Assembly (NCBI GenBank): GCA_036376245.1
Contig: DASVAS010000037.1
Location: forward strand, 186,001-250,000
Reading direction: 5' to 3'
From: DATARR01 sp036376245
Lineage (GTDB): Bacteria; Acidobacteriota; Thermoanaerobaculia; Multivoradales; UBA5704
DNA: 64,000 nucleotides
Under the pieces are notes generated by a model that saw nothing but the letters and a program-made list of their open reading frames with translations, did not search any database and was not told where the DNA came from. A program made the position numbers and the translations under genes. Below, in pieces: positions 16,937-24,924 of the stretch. Numbering within the stretch: position 1 is the first letter of the stretch; each line of letters starts with the position of its first letter.

Positions 16937-17281
16937 AACTCCGATTCCAGGCAGACGAGGATCTCAACGAGACCATCGTCTTCGATCCGCCGCCGGGAGC
17001 CGGGGCTCGATTTCCGAACGGCTCCTCAAGCGGGCCTGAAGGGGCTTAAGGATCCACAAGTTCTGGCTTTGGCGGCACAGGTAAACCGGATCCTTGTAAC
17101 CCATGACAAGAAGACCATGCCTCGGCACTTCGCCGAGTTCACCCAGACGGCCACAAGCCCCGGCGTCCTCATAGTCTCTCAGCAACTACCGATCGCCACG
17201 GCGGTGGAGGAAATCATCCTCCTGTGGGCGGCGACGGAGCCATCGGAATGGACCAACCGGATCGTCTGGCTTCCGCTCTAG
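16933..17281 (+). pseudogene. DUF5615 PIN-like toxin gene, frameshifted
   Basis: The GTG at 16933 starts KLRFQADEDLNETIV in frame 1, which then runs out of family and stops at 17049. From about 16985 the next frame restores the family sequence (REPGLDFRTAPQAGLKGL, RILVTHDKKTMPRHFAEF, SPGVLIVSQQLPIATAVEEI) to the stop at 17281. A one-base insertion or two-base deletion between 16979 and 16988 explains the break. The family is PIN-fold and predicted nuclease-like. An intact DUF433 gene next to a broken partner is what loss of a toxin would look like; a sequencing or assembly error is the alternative. Confidence 0.8.
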
Positions 17282-17292
17282 CCATCCGATCC

Positions 17293-18927
17293 TCACCCCC
17301 GCCCGAAGACCTCCTGGAACCGCCGTACCGCGTTGGAGCCGCCGCAGACGTAGACGGCGTCGTTGGGTCCAAAACGGAATCCCGGGTCGAACTCGACGAT
17401 CACGTCCTCCCCCCTCTCGACCGCCACCACGGAACAGCCGGTGCGCTCGCGGATGCGCAGACCGGCGGGGTGCTGCCCGGCGAGGCCGTCCGGGGGGACC
17501 TTCAGGACCTTGAGGTGGGGATCGATCGCGACCGCGTCCTGGCCCAGGAGCTTCTTGGCCAGCATCTGGCCCGAGACCTGGCTGATGGAGAGGGCGAAGT
17601 CCGCGCCGGCGCGGTGGATGCGCTCCACGTTCTCCGCCTCGTTGACCCGCGCGATGACCGGCACCTCGGGGGCCAGGTCCTTGAGGATCACGGTGGCGAA
17701 GAGGGTGGCGGCGTCGGTGTCCAGGGCGAAGATGACCGCCTGGGCGTCGCGGACCCCGGCGGACTCCAGGACGCGGGCGTCCAGCACGTCGCCGACAATA
17801 TCTACCTCCAGGCCGGGGCGCCGGTCGATCAGCCGGACCTCCTCCCCCACGGCCTTCAGCAGCTCCGCCACCTTGCGGCCGACCTCGCCGCCGCCGCCCA
17901 CCACGAAGGCCCCGGTCTGGCGCACGGCCACCGTGGCCCCCGCGAGGTCGCGCAGGCGGTCCACGCTGGAATGGCTCCCCACCACCACCAGGATGCCCTC
18001 CGGGTTGAGGCGGAGCCCCGCGCCGTCCGAGACCTCCAGCTCGCCGCCCACCCACTGGCCGATGACGGTCGCCCCCGTGCGCGCCCCGACGGCCGTTTCG
18101 TCCAGGGTGTGGCCGGCCAGGGGGCTGCGGGGATGGATGCGCACCTCGGCCACCTCCAGGTTGCGGCCGAGCTGCTGGATGCCCGCCACCCGCGGGCTGA
18201 TGCGGGTCGAGGCGCGGGCGGCCAGGGCGGCCCCCAGCATGTGCCGGGGGGTGAACACGGCCGTGGCGCCGGCGAGCATCATGGGCCGGCGGTGGAAGGG
18301 CTCCTCGACGAGGGTCAGGATGGGGCCGGTGAAGCCGAGCTGGCGGACCGAGAGGGTCAGCGCCGCGTTCTCGTCGTCCGTGCCGTTGGCGATGACCGCG
18401 CGGGCCTTCCGCAGCCGCACCGCCTCCAGGCCGTCGTCGTCCACGGCGCGGGAGACGACCTTCTGACCGCGCTCGAAAAGCCGCCGGGCCACGGATTCGT
18501 CCGGCTCCAGGACCAGCGAGGGGACGCCCGCTCCGGCGAGCTCGTCGAGCAGGGACTCGACGGCCGGGCCGTAGCGATAGACCAGGGCGTGGCCTTCGAG
18601 CTTGGGGTCCGCCCGCTGGGGGAGGCGGACCTCGAAGCGCTCCTCCAGGAAGGGAATGAGGTAGATGGGGACGATCAGAAAGACGATGAAGACGCCGATG
18701 AACTGGACGGCCACGACGAGGAGCACCATGGCCGGATGCTTCCACCCGGCGTCCGCGCCGTAGCCGGTGGTGCTCAGGGTCTCGCCGGCCCACTCCAGGC
18801 TCTGCCAGAAGGTGCGGGGCTTGCCTTCGAGCGCGCCCATCCCGAGTTGGTAGAGGAGGGTCGAGGCCAGCAGGATCAGGAACAGGCCGAGGACCAGCAG
18901 GGCGAGCCGGACGTTGGAGCGTTTCAT
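17293..18927 (-). CDS. Two-TM potassium channel with tandem RCK domains
   Basis: 544 aa. TM1 about 9-29, pore loop with selectivity filter STTGYGAD near residues 52-59, TM2 about 67-92. Two Rossmann RCK units follow: the first begins about residue 112 with a degenerate glycine motif (LVYRYGPAVES), the second about 340 with a full one (VVGGGGEVGRKVAELL). Two TrkA_C-like segments (LAGHTLDETAVGARTGATVI; LAGQHPAGLRIRERTG) follow the Rossmann units. A gated K+ channel of the TrkA-N type in the inner membrane. It ends 11 nt from the convergent DUF5615 remnant and lies 6 nt downstream of the metallopeptidase gene, likely co-transcribed. Confidence 0.88.
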   Translation of the reverse strand: MKRSNVRLALLVLGLFLILLASTLLYQLGMGALEGKPRTFWQSLEWAGETLSTTGYGADAGWKHPAMVLLVVAVQFIGVFIVFLIVPIYLIPFLEERFEVRLPQRADPKLEGHALVYRYGPAVESLLDELAGAGVPSLVLEPDESVARRLFERGQKVVSRAVDDDGLEAVRLRKARAVIANGTDDENAALTLSVRQLGFTGPILTLVEEPFHRRPMMLAGATAVFTPRHMLGAALAARASTRISPRVAGIQQLGRNLEVAEVRIHPRSPLAGHTLDETAVGARTGATVIGQWVGGELEVSDGAGLRLNPEGILVVVGSHSSVDRLRDLAGATVAVRQTGAFVVGGGGEVGRKVAELLKAVGEEVRLIDRRPGLEVDIVGDVLDARVLESAGVRDAQAVIFALDTDAATLFATVILKDLAPEVPVIARVNEAENVERIHRAGADFALSISQVSGQMLAKKLLGQDAVAIDPHLKVLKVPPDGLAGQHPAGLRIRERTGCSVVAVERGEDVIVEFDPGFRFGPNDAVYVCGGSNAVRRFQEVFGRG

Positions 18928-18933
18928 GGACGT

Positions 18934-19296
18934 CTAGTACGGCATGTCGTCTTCATCCAGACCAAAATGGTGCCCCAGCTCGTGGACCACGGTGTCCCGG
19001 ACCTCGCGGATGACCTGCCGGCGGTTGTCGCAGTTCCGCAGGATGGGGCCGCGATAGATGATGACGCGGTCGGGCATGGCGGCCTGATAGAAGGAGTCGC
19101 GGTCGGCGAGGGGGACGCCCTGGTAGAGGCCGAACAGCTCTTCGTCGGGCTCCATGCCGAGGGCTTCGAGGTCCTCGGGGTCCGGCTCCTCCTCGACCAT
19201 CACGGCGACGTTCTCCAGCATCTCGGCGAACTCCTCGGGCAACCCTGCCAGGGCCTGCTCGACGAGGGCTTCGAACTCCTCGGGGGGGACTCGCAT
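18934..19296 (-). CDS. Zincin-like metallopeptidase family protein
   Basis: 120 aa. HExxH motif in VVHELGHHFGLDEDDMPY (His105, Glu106, His109), with the acidic residues after it that are typical of the Zincin_1 (PF06262) family, whose length of 110-130 aa fits. Likely cytoplasmic; substrate unknown. First gene of a two-gene minus-strand unit with the K+ channel, diverging from the beta-CASP gene across 32 bp. Confidence 0.85.
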   Translation of the reverse strand: MRVPPEEFEALVEQALAGLPEEFAEMLENVAVMVEEEPDPEDLEALGMEPDEELFGLYQGVPLADRDSFYQAAMPDRVIIYRGPILRNCDNRRQVIREVRDTVVHELGHHFGLDEDDMPY

Positions 19297-19328
19297 GGTG
19301 GGATAGATTATCCCGCGAGGAGGAGCGC

Positions 19329-20726
19329 ATGGCCAAAGTCACTTTTCTGGGCGCGGCGGGCTGTGTCACCGGGAGTTGCACCCTCCTGGAGTGGGGGAAT
19401 CGCAAGGTCCTGGTCGACTGCGGTCTCTATCAGGGGACCGAGGAGTTGGAGGCGCGGAACTGGAATCCCTTCCCGTTCCGCCCCTCGGAGGTGGACGCGG
19501 TGATCGTCACCCACGCCCACCTGGACCATACCGGCCTGCTGCCCCGGCTGGTGGCGCACGGGTATTCCGGCCCCATCTACTGCACCGCGCCGAGCCGGGG
19601 GCTGATCTCCCTGGTCCTCCTGGACGCCGGCAAGCTTCAGGAAGAGGAGGTCCGCTACGCCCGCCGGAAGGGCTACAGCCGGCATGCCGATCCCCAGCCC
19701 CTCTACACCGAGGACGACGCCAAGCGGGTGCTGAAGCTGCTGGAGAAGGTGCGCTTCGGCGAGGAGAAGGAGATCTTCCCGGGGATCGACGTCCGCTTCG
19801 TCCGGGCCGGGCACCTGCTGGGCGCGGCGACCGTGGAGATCACCGCCAAGGGCGGCGACGGCCAGCGGCGCACCTGGTGCTTCTCGGGGGACGTCGGACG
19901 CTACGGCGTGCCGATCCTCAAAGACCCCGAGCCGCCGCGGGAGATCCCCGAGGCCCTGCTGCTGGAATCCACCTACGGCGACCGGCGGCACCCGCAGGAA
20001 GACGCCGAGGACGCGCTCGGGCGGATCATCGAGGAGACCTTCCGCCGCGGCGGCATGGTGATCATCCCGGCCTTCGCCCTGGGACGCACCCAGGAGGTGC
20101 TGTACCACCTCTCGGCGCTGGCGGAGGCCGGACGGCTCGATCCCTCGACCGTCTTCCTGGACAGCCCCATGGCCATCGAGGCCACGCAGCTCTACCACCA
20201 GGCGGAGAGCGAGCACGACGAGGACTTCGATCTCCTGAACGACCAGGGGGTCAACCCGCTGAGCTACGGCCGGTTCAACCGCGTCCGCACGGCGGACCAG
20301 TCCAAGGCGCTGAACTCCCGGGGCGAGCCGGCGGTGATCGTGGCCGCCAGCGGCATGGCCGCCGGGGGCCGGGTGGTGCACCACCTGCTGCACCGGCTGG
20401 GAGATCCCCGCAGCACGGTGCTGTTCGCGGGCTACCAGGCGGTGGGTACCCGGGGCCGCGCCCTCCTCGACGGCGCCGAGACGGTGGCCATCCACGGCCA
20501 TACGGTCTGGGTGAAAGCGAGGATCCAGCACCTCCAGGGCCTCTCGGCGCACGGTGACCGCGACGAGCTCCTGCGCTGGTGCCGCGCCCTGCCCGGGCCG
20601 CCGAGGAGGATCTTCCTCAACCACGGCGAGGACCCGGCCCGCAAGGCGCTCTCGGTGGCCATCGCGGAGGAGCTGGGCTGGCTGCGGCCGGTGCTGCCGC
20701 TGACGGGGGATTCGGTGGCGTGGTGA
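19329..20726 (+). CDS. Metallo-beta-lactamase/beta-CASP RNA-processing nuclease
   Basis: 465 aa; start set by GAGGAGGAG 5-10 nt upstream. Zinc motif THAHLDHTGLLPRL (His62, His64, Asp66, His67), a further His in RAGHLLGAA, Asp in FSGDVGRYG, and the beta-CASP and RMMBL parts (LQGLSAHGDRDELLRW; FLNHGEDPA). This is the CPSF73-like bacterial family (YSH1-type), a predicted RNA endo/exonuclease in the cytoplasm. Its stop is followed after 1 nt by the MITE-like element. Confidence 0.9.
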   Translation: MAKVTFLGAAGCVTGSCTLLEWGNRKVLVDCGLYQGTEELEARNWNPFPFRPSEVDAVIVTHAHLDHTGLLPRLVAHGYSGPIYCTAPSRGLISLVLLDAGKLQEEEVRYARRKGYSRHADPQPLYTEDDAKRVLKLLEKVRFGEEKEIFPGIDVRFVRAGHLLGAATVEITAKGGDGQRRTWCFSGDVGRYGVPILKDPEPPREIPEALLLESTYGDRRHPQEDAEDALGRIIEETFRRGGMVIIPAFALGRTQEVLYHLSALAEAGRLDPSTVFLDSPMAIEATQLYHQAESEHDEDFDLLNDQGVNPLSYGRFNRVRTADQSKALNSRGEPAVIVAASGMAAGGRVVHHLLHRLGDPRSTVLFAGYQAVGTRGRALLDGAETVAIHGHTVWVKARIQHLQGLSAHGDRDELLRWCRALPGPPRRIFLNHGEDPARKALSVAIAEELGWLRPVLPLTGDSVAW

Positions 20727-20727
20727 G

Positions 20728-20968
20728 CCCTCACCTCCCCGGCCCTCCTCTCCCGACCCCTCCCTTCCTCCCTCACCGGGAGAGGAGGGGGAAAGGACCT
20801 AAAGGACGTAAAGGACACAAAGGACTTCAAGGACGCAGAACAAGTCCCCACCGTCCTTACTCCTCCTTTAGGTCCCTTATGTCCTTTAGGTCCTTCCGTC
20901 CTTTCCCCCTCTCTCCCGGTGAGGGAGGGAGGGAGGGGTCGGGAGAGAGGGGGTAGGGGGAGTGAGGG
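20728..20968. repeat. MITE-like element with about 65-bp inverted ends
   Basis: The left end (20728-20791, beginning CCCTCACC) and the right end (about 20898-20968, ending AGTGAGGG) are imperfect inverted copies. The core carries a 9-bp tandem repeat AAAGGACNN (at 20792, 20801, 20810, 20819, 20828) mirrored by CCTTT-type repeats from 20853 to 20895. It has no coding capacity, so any movement would need a transposase elsewhere. The right end supplies the purine-rich site and GTG start of the next gene. Confidence 0.8.
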
Positions 20969-22272
20969 CCGCCGACGAAACCCTCATCACCACCGTCCGT
21001 CCCATCCGGCGGGACGACGGCGGCCCGTCCTTCCTCGGCAAGCTCGCCCGCTACATCCATCTCACGCTCAGCCAGTCCTACGAGGACGCGGTCCTGCTCA
21101 CCGCCTCGGCGCTGGCCTTCGTCACGGTGCTGTCGCTGATCCCCCTGCTTTCGGCCTTCTCCTTCGTGGGCGCGCGGGTGTTCAGCCAGTACTCGCAGCG
21201 GAGCCTGGAAGTCTTCGTGCAGGTGCTCCCCTACTCGGACGAGAGCGTGGTGGAGACCATCGCCGAGTTCCTGGACCACGCGGAGACCATCCACGGCTTC
21301 GGGGTGGCGGTCTTCTTCGTCACCACGCTGATGCTCTTCTCCACCGTGGAGGAGACGCTCAACAAGATCTGGAACGTCTCGCGCCGGCGTCCCCTGCGGG
21401 CGCGGCTGGTTTCGTTCGCCCTGCTGCTCTTCTGGGGACCGCTGCTGATCGGCGCCACCTTCTCCAGCCTGATCGCGCTGCGGCAGACCCCGGCGCTGCG
21501 GCGGCTGTTCCAGGAGTCGCTGCTGCTCAACGTGCTGCCGTTCGTGGCCGCCGTGGTGGGGCTGACCCTCCTCTACTGGTGGGTGCCGTACACCACCGTG
21601 CGCCTGCGCAACGCCCTGGCGGGCGGACTGATGGCGGGCATCCTGCTGGAGCTGCTGCGCCAGGGCTTCGCCTCGTACGTGGATCTCTTCCGCAACGTCA
21701 ACGTGGTCTACGGCAGCTTCGCTTTCGCCCTGCTGTTCATGATTTCGATCGAGCTGACGTGGATCATCGTCCTGTTCGGCGGCGAGGCGGCGTACACGGC
21801 GCAGCACTTCCGGCTGCTCGCGCGGGGTCTGCACCGTCACCCGCCGGTCCAGGCGAGCTGGGTGGGGCTGGCGGCGCTGGCGCTGATCGCCCGGCGCTTC
21901 CAGCGCGGAGAGCCGGACCTCGCGCGGGAAGCCCTGGCGGACCGCATCTCCCTCTCCACGGGTGAAGTCGAGCGCATCCTCCGTCCCCTGGCCGCGGCGG
22001 GATTCCTGAAAGTCCGGGGGGACCACGGCTACGCCCTGGCCGGCGATCCCGAGGACATCCGGGTCGAGGAAGTCCTGGCCGCCTACGACCATCGGGCCAG
22101 CCGGGGGGCGGCCCTGGTGGGAGGAGAGATCGCGGAAAGACTGGAGGATCTGATCGGCCGTCTGGGGGAGGGGCGAAGGGCGGAATTGGACGGAATGACG
22201 GTGGCGGACCTGTTGCGCTTGCCGGAACCCGCCCCCGTGAGTACAATACGCGCTCCCACTGTGGGGCAGTAG
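20962..22272 (+). CDS. YihY/BrkB-family inner-membrane protein with C-terminal winged-helix-like part
   Basis: 436 aa. Six membrane segments between about residues 45 and 285, with family landmarks LFSTVEETLNKIWNVSRRRP and YWWVPYTTVRLRNALAGG. The 130-aa cytoplasmic tail (LADRISLSTGEVERILRPLA) looks like a winged helix. The family was once misnamed RNase BN; its function is unsettled. The GTG start at 20962 lies inside the upstream palindromic element, so the native start may have been displaced. The last codons overlap the first 10 bases of tRNA-Ala, and the tRNA promoter is inside this gene. Confidence 0.85.
   Translation: MRAADETLITTVRPIRRDDGGPSFLGKLARYIHLTLSQSYEDAVLLTASALAFVTVLSLIPLLSAFSFVGARVFSQYSQRSLEVFVQVLPYSDESVVETIAEFLDHAETIHGFGVAVFFVTTLMLFSTVEETLNKIWNVSRRRPLRARLVSFALLLFWGPLLIGATFSSLIALRQTPALRRLFQESLLLNVLPFVAAVVGLTLLYWWVPYTTVRLRNALAGGLMAGILLELLRQGFASYVDLFRNVNVVYGSFAFALLFMISIELTWIIVLFGGEAAYTAQHFRLLARGLHRHPPVQASWVGLAALALIARRFQRGEPDLAREALADRISLSTGEVERILRPLAAAGFLKVRGDHGYALAGDPEDIRVEEVLAAYDHRASRGAALVGGEIAERLEDLIGRLGEGRRAELDGMTVADLLRLPEPAPVSTIRAPTVGQ
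22219..22247 (+). promoter_or_regulatory. Promoter of tRNA-Ala inside the brkB-like gene
   Basis: TTGCCG (22219) and TACAAT (22242) are separated by 17 bp, a good sigma-70 match, and the tRNA starts 15 nt after the -10 box. The codons of the upstream gene run through it. Confidence 0.75.
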
Positions 22273-22338
22273 CTCAGCTGGGAGAGCACCACGTTCGCAA
22301 CGTGGGGGTCGAGGGTTCGAATCCCTTCTGCTCCACCA
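22263..22338 (+). tRNA. tRNA-Ala (anticodon CGC)
   Basis: 76 nt. Acceptor GGGGCAG pairs with CTGCTCC and includes the G3:U70 wobble that defines alanine tRNAs. D stem GCTC/GAGC, anticodon stem CCACG/CGTGG with loop TTCGCAA (anticodon CGC, reads GCG), T arm GAGGG-TTCGAAT-CCCTT, discriminator A and an encoded CCA. The first ten bases, including the TAG at positions 8-10, are also the end of the brkB-like gene. The 3' end is the left edge of the low-GC island. Confidence 0.97.
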
Positions 22339-22470
22339 TCAACATCTTCGGCGGATACTTTTCGTCGGTAGAGGAAGCAGCATCTCTCTTTACCGATACT
22401 GCCCAGCCCCCGCCCACAGGCCGTCCTACTCTTCCCACTGCCCGGCTGCTCACCCTACGCCTCAGCCTCT
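22326..22470. repeat. Left flank of the tRNA-Ala island (degenerate direct repeat)
   Basis: From the tRNA 3' end to the stop of the epimerase gene, this sequence aligns with 37776-37925: TCTG-x-TCC-x-CCATC-x-ACATC, GGATACTT-x-TCGTCG, CCGATAC and ACGCCTC-x-GCCTC are shared in the same order, at very roughly 70 % identity with one 3-nt gap. It contains no intact gene in either direction. Confidence 0.6.
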
Positions 22471-23435
22471 CAAGACGCCTCGGCTACAGTTGCGGCTAAA
22501 CCCCGCTCGAGACTCCACCCAGGGAGGTAGCCGAGCGCTGCATGTACTGCTCTAAGGTCAGCCAACGAAGCGTGGACGTCACCCAAGCGGGGAGGCCCGT
22601 AGACAATCGACGAAGAAGAGCCTGTGATGGCCAGCACTTTAGCCGCCAACTCGCTGAGTGTGACCTCGCGTCCGGCGCCGACGTTGAACACGTGGGCAGC
22701 CACAGTCGGCGCCTTGCGGGCAGCGAGCAGGGTCGCGGCTACGACATCTGCTACATAGGTGAAATCCCTGCTGTAGCCACCGTTGCCATAGATCTCCAGC
22801 GGCTCGCCATGGAGGGCCGCTGTGACAAAGCGGGGAATCACCGCAGCATAGGGACCGTCCGGCCGTTGCCGAGGACCGAAAACGTTGAAGAAACGCAGGC
22901 TCACGACCCGCAATCCGAAGCAGCGGCGAAAAGTCGCAGCGAGCTCCTCGCTCACCTTCTTCGACAGTGCGTACGGCGACAATGGTTCCCCTTCGGTTCC
23001 CTCGATCCGAAGTACTCCAGGAGTGGCGCCATAGACGCTCGATGAAGAAGCCGCTACGACCGCGGACACACCGGTTTCGTGGGCAGCCTCCAAGATGTGG
23101 GCCGTCCCTCTCGCATTGATGTCGAAGGTCGTCACCGGGTCACACATCGATCGCGCAACCGAGCCCACCGCCGCCAGATGGAAGACCAGAGATACGCCCT
23201 CGCAGGCACAGCGGCAAGTTGCAAGATCTCGAATGTCGCCTTGCAACACCTCGATTCTGTCGTCGTGAGTTGCGAGATTCTCTGAGCGGCCGTTCGAAAA
23301 GTTGTCTAGAACGCGTACCTTGACTTTGGCCGCCACCAATGCGTCCACCAGGTGGGAACCTATGAATCCAGCGCCACCTGTAACCAAGGCGTGGCGACCC
23401 TCGAGCCCCCTGGCGAAGCCGTCGGCTGTGCTCAT
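22470..23435 (-). CDS. NAD-dependent nucleotide-sugar epimerase (UDP-GlcNAc 4-epimerase type)
   Basis: 321 aa, extended SDR fold. The NAD motif VTGGAGFIGSHLVDAL is at about residues 18-33, the active site comprises SSSSVYG and the YALSKK Tyr/Lys pair, and the substrate loop is RFFNVFGPRQRPDGPYAAVI. It resembles WbpP-type 4-epimerases making GalNAc-type precursors for surface polysaccharide. Its ATG overlaps the stop of the dehydrogenase (ATGA), so the two enzymes act in one pathway: oxidation of a UDP-HexNAc at C6 and epimerisation at C4. Confidence 0.85.
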   Translation of the reverse strand: MSTADGFARGLEGRHALVTGGAGFIGSHLVDALVAAKVKVRVLDNFSNGRSENLATHDDRIEVLQGDIRDLATCRCACEGVSLVFHLAAVGSVARSMCDPVTTFDINARGTAHILEAAHETGVSAVVAASSSSVYGATPGVLRIEGTEGEPLSPYALSKKVSEELAATFRRCFGLRVVSLRFFNVFGPRQRPDGPYAAVIPRFVTAALHGEPLEIYGNGGYSRDFTYVADVVAATLLAARKAPTVAAHVFNVGAGREVTLSELAAKVLAITGSSSSIVYGPPRLGDVHASLADLRAVHAALGYLPGWSLERGLAATVAEAS

Positions 23436-24781
23436 GCACGGACCAGGTTTTTGGTATTTCGTGGTAGAACGCCCCGGGTATCGATGACGAGCGGTGCGTG
23501 GGCCGCGATCAGGTCATAATCGACGCTCCGGTGGTCGGTGACCACTACGACAGCGTCAATCTCCGACAGGAGACAAGGACTCAATGGTGTGGACCGCAGC
23601 GGTGGCAGATCGGGCCAGCTCCGCATTGACGGTGCTTCAGGAATGTGCGGGTCGTGGTAGAGCACCTCTGCCCCGAGCTCGATCAGGCGGTGAAGGATCT
23701 CAAACGCCGGGCTCTCCCGCGGATCCGCGATATCGCGCTTGTATGCCAGCCCCAATAGCAGGATGCGCGCACCGCGGACAGGCAGATGGCGCTCATTCAG
23801 GGCGGCTACCAGCTTGCTGATCACATACTTTGGCATCTCCCGGTTGATCTCTCCGGCCAGATCCACGAAACGGGAGGGGCACCCGGTCTCGCGGGCCTTC
23901 CAGCTCAGGTAGAATGGGTCCAGCGGAATGCAGTGACCACCCCAGCCCGGCCCCGGGTCAAACCGCATGAAGCCGAACGGCTTGGTCGAAGCCGCGTCGA
24001 GCACCTCCCAGATGTCGATCCCCATGCCGTCATAGACCATCTTGAGCTCGTTCACGAGAGCAATGTTGACGGCCCGAAACACGTTCTCGGTCAGCTTGGA
24101 GGCCTCTGCAACGCGCGCCGACGAGACCCTCACCACGTGTCGGAACGCGCGGCGATAGAGCAACTCCGCCAGGGCACCAGAGGTTGGGTCGACGCCACCG
24201 ACGAGCTTCGGAATCTCTGCGATGGCGAAGCGGTGGTTGCCGGGATCCACGCGCTCTGGCGAGAACGCGAGAAAGAAATCTATGCCGAGCGTCAAGCCTG
24301 AGGCCTCGAGGGCCGGCCGCATCACCTCGTCACAGGTCCCAGGGTACGTTGTGGACTCAAGCACCACCAACTGGCCAGCGCGCAGCGTCCGTGCGATCTG
24401 ACTCGCCGTAGCCTCGACGTGCGAAAGGTCGGGCTCGCGATGACGGTCCAGGGGAGTTGGCACGCAGATGATCACGGCATCAGGCTGGGCGAGACGCGTG
24501 AAATCGGCCGTGATCGTCAGCAGGCCGTGTGCCACGGCGGCGGCGAGATCCGCTTGATCAAGATGGGGAATGTCGCAGGAACTCGCAGCCAGTCGCTCCA
24601 CCCGCCGGGAATCGACATCAAAGCCGATCACTCGCAGACCACCAGCGACAAAGGCGAGGCAAACCGGCAGCCCCACGTAGCCAAGGCCGACCACACCGAC
24701 CAACCCCCGGGGACCCCGCAGGCGGCCGGCAAGATCGGCAGCAGAACCTCCGGTGAGTTGAGGACTGAATGTGGTCACCAT
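23432..24781 (-). CDS. Nucleotide-sugar 6-dehydrogenase (WbpA/UDP-GlcNAc dehydrogenase type)
   Basis: 449 aa from the ATG at 24781; the open frame upstream is not conserved. The NAD motif VGVVGLGYVGLPVCLAF is near residue 30, the central domain contains SKLTENVFRAVNIALVNEL, and the catalytic cysteine lies in FDPGPGWGGHCIPLDP. The C-terminal part has LLGLAYKRDIADPRESPA. It oxidises a UDP-sugar to the uronate for glycan synthesis. First gene of the minus-strand pair with the epimerase; diverges from the GT4 gene across 143 bp. Confidence 0.88.
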   Translation of the reverse strand: MVTTFSPQLTGGSAADLAGRLRGPRGLVGVVGLGYVGLPVCLAFVAGGLRVIGFDVDSRRVERLAASSCDIPHLDQADLAAAVAHGLLTITADFTRLAQPDAVIICVPTPLDRHREPDLSHVEATASQIARTLRAGQLVVLESTTYPGTCDEVMRPALEASGLTLGIDFFLAFSPERVDPGNHRFAIAEIPKLVGGVDPTSGALAELLYRRAFRHVVRVSSARVAEASKLTENVFRAVNIALVNELKMVYDGMGIDIWEVLDAASTKPFGFMRFDPGPGWGGHCIPLDPFYLSWKARETGCPSRFVDLAGEINREMPKYVISKLVAALNERHLPVRGARILLLGLAYKRDIADPRESPAFEILHRLIELGAEVLYHDPHIPEAPSMRSWPDLPPLRSTPLSPCLLSEIDAVVVVTDHRSVDYDLIAAHAPLVIDTRGVLPRNTKNLVRA

Positions 24782-24924
24782 TGTATATCCTACTTTAAAT
24801 CTTTCCGGCATGCCATCCTGCTGCCGACGCTGTCCCTTCGCTCGTGGTACGATGAAGGGCCATGCGGCGAGCTCCTCGTGCCTGGCAAGCTCGGCCCTCG
24901 CGAGCCGCCGCGAGGGAATGAGGA

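Noticed and set aside
22302..22499. 65-aa frame across the tRNA 3' half
   Set aside because: It begins inside tRNA-Ala; such frames over tRNAs are a known annotation artefact.
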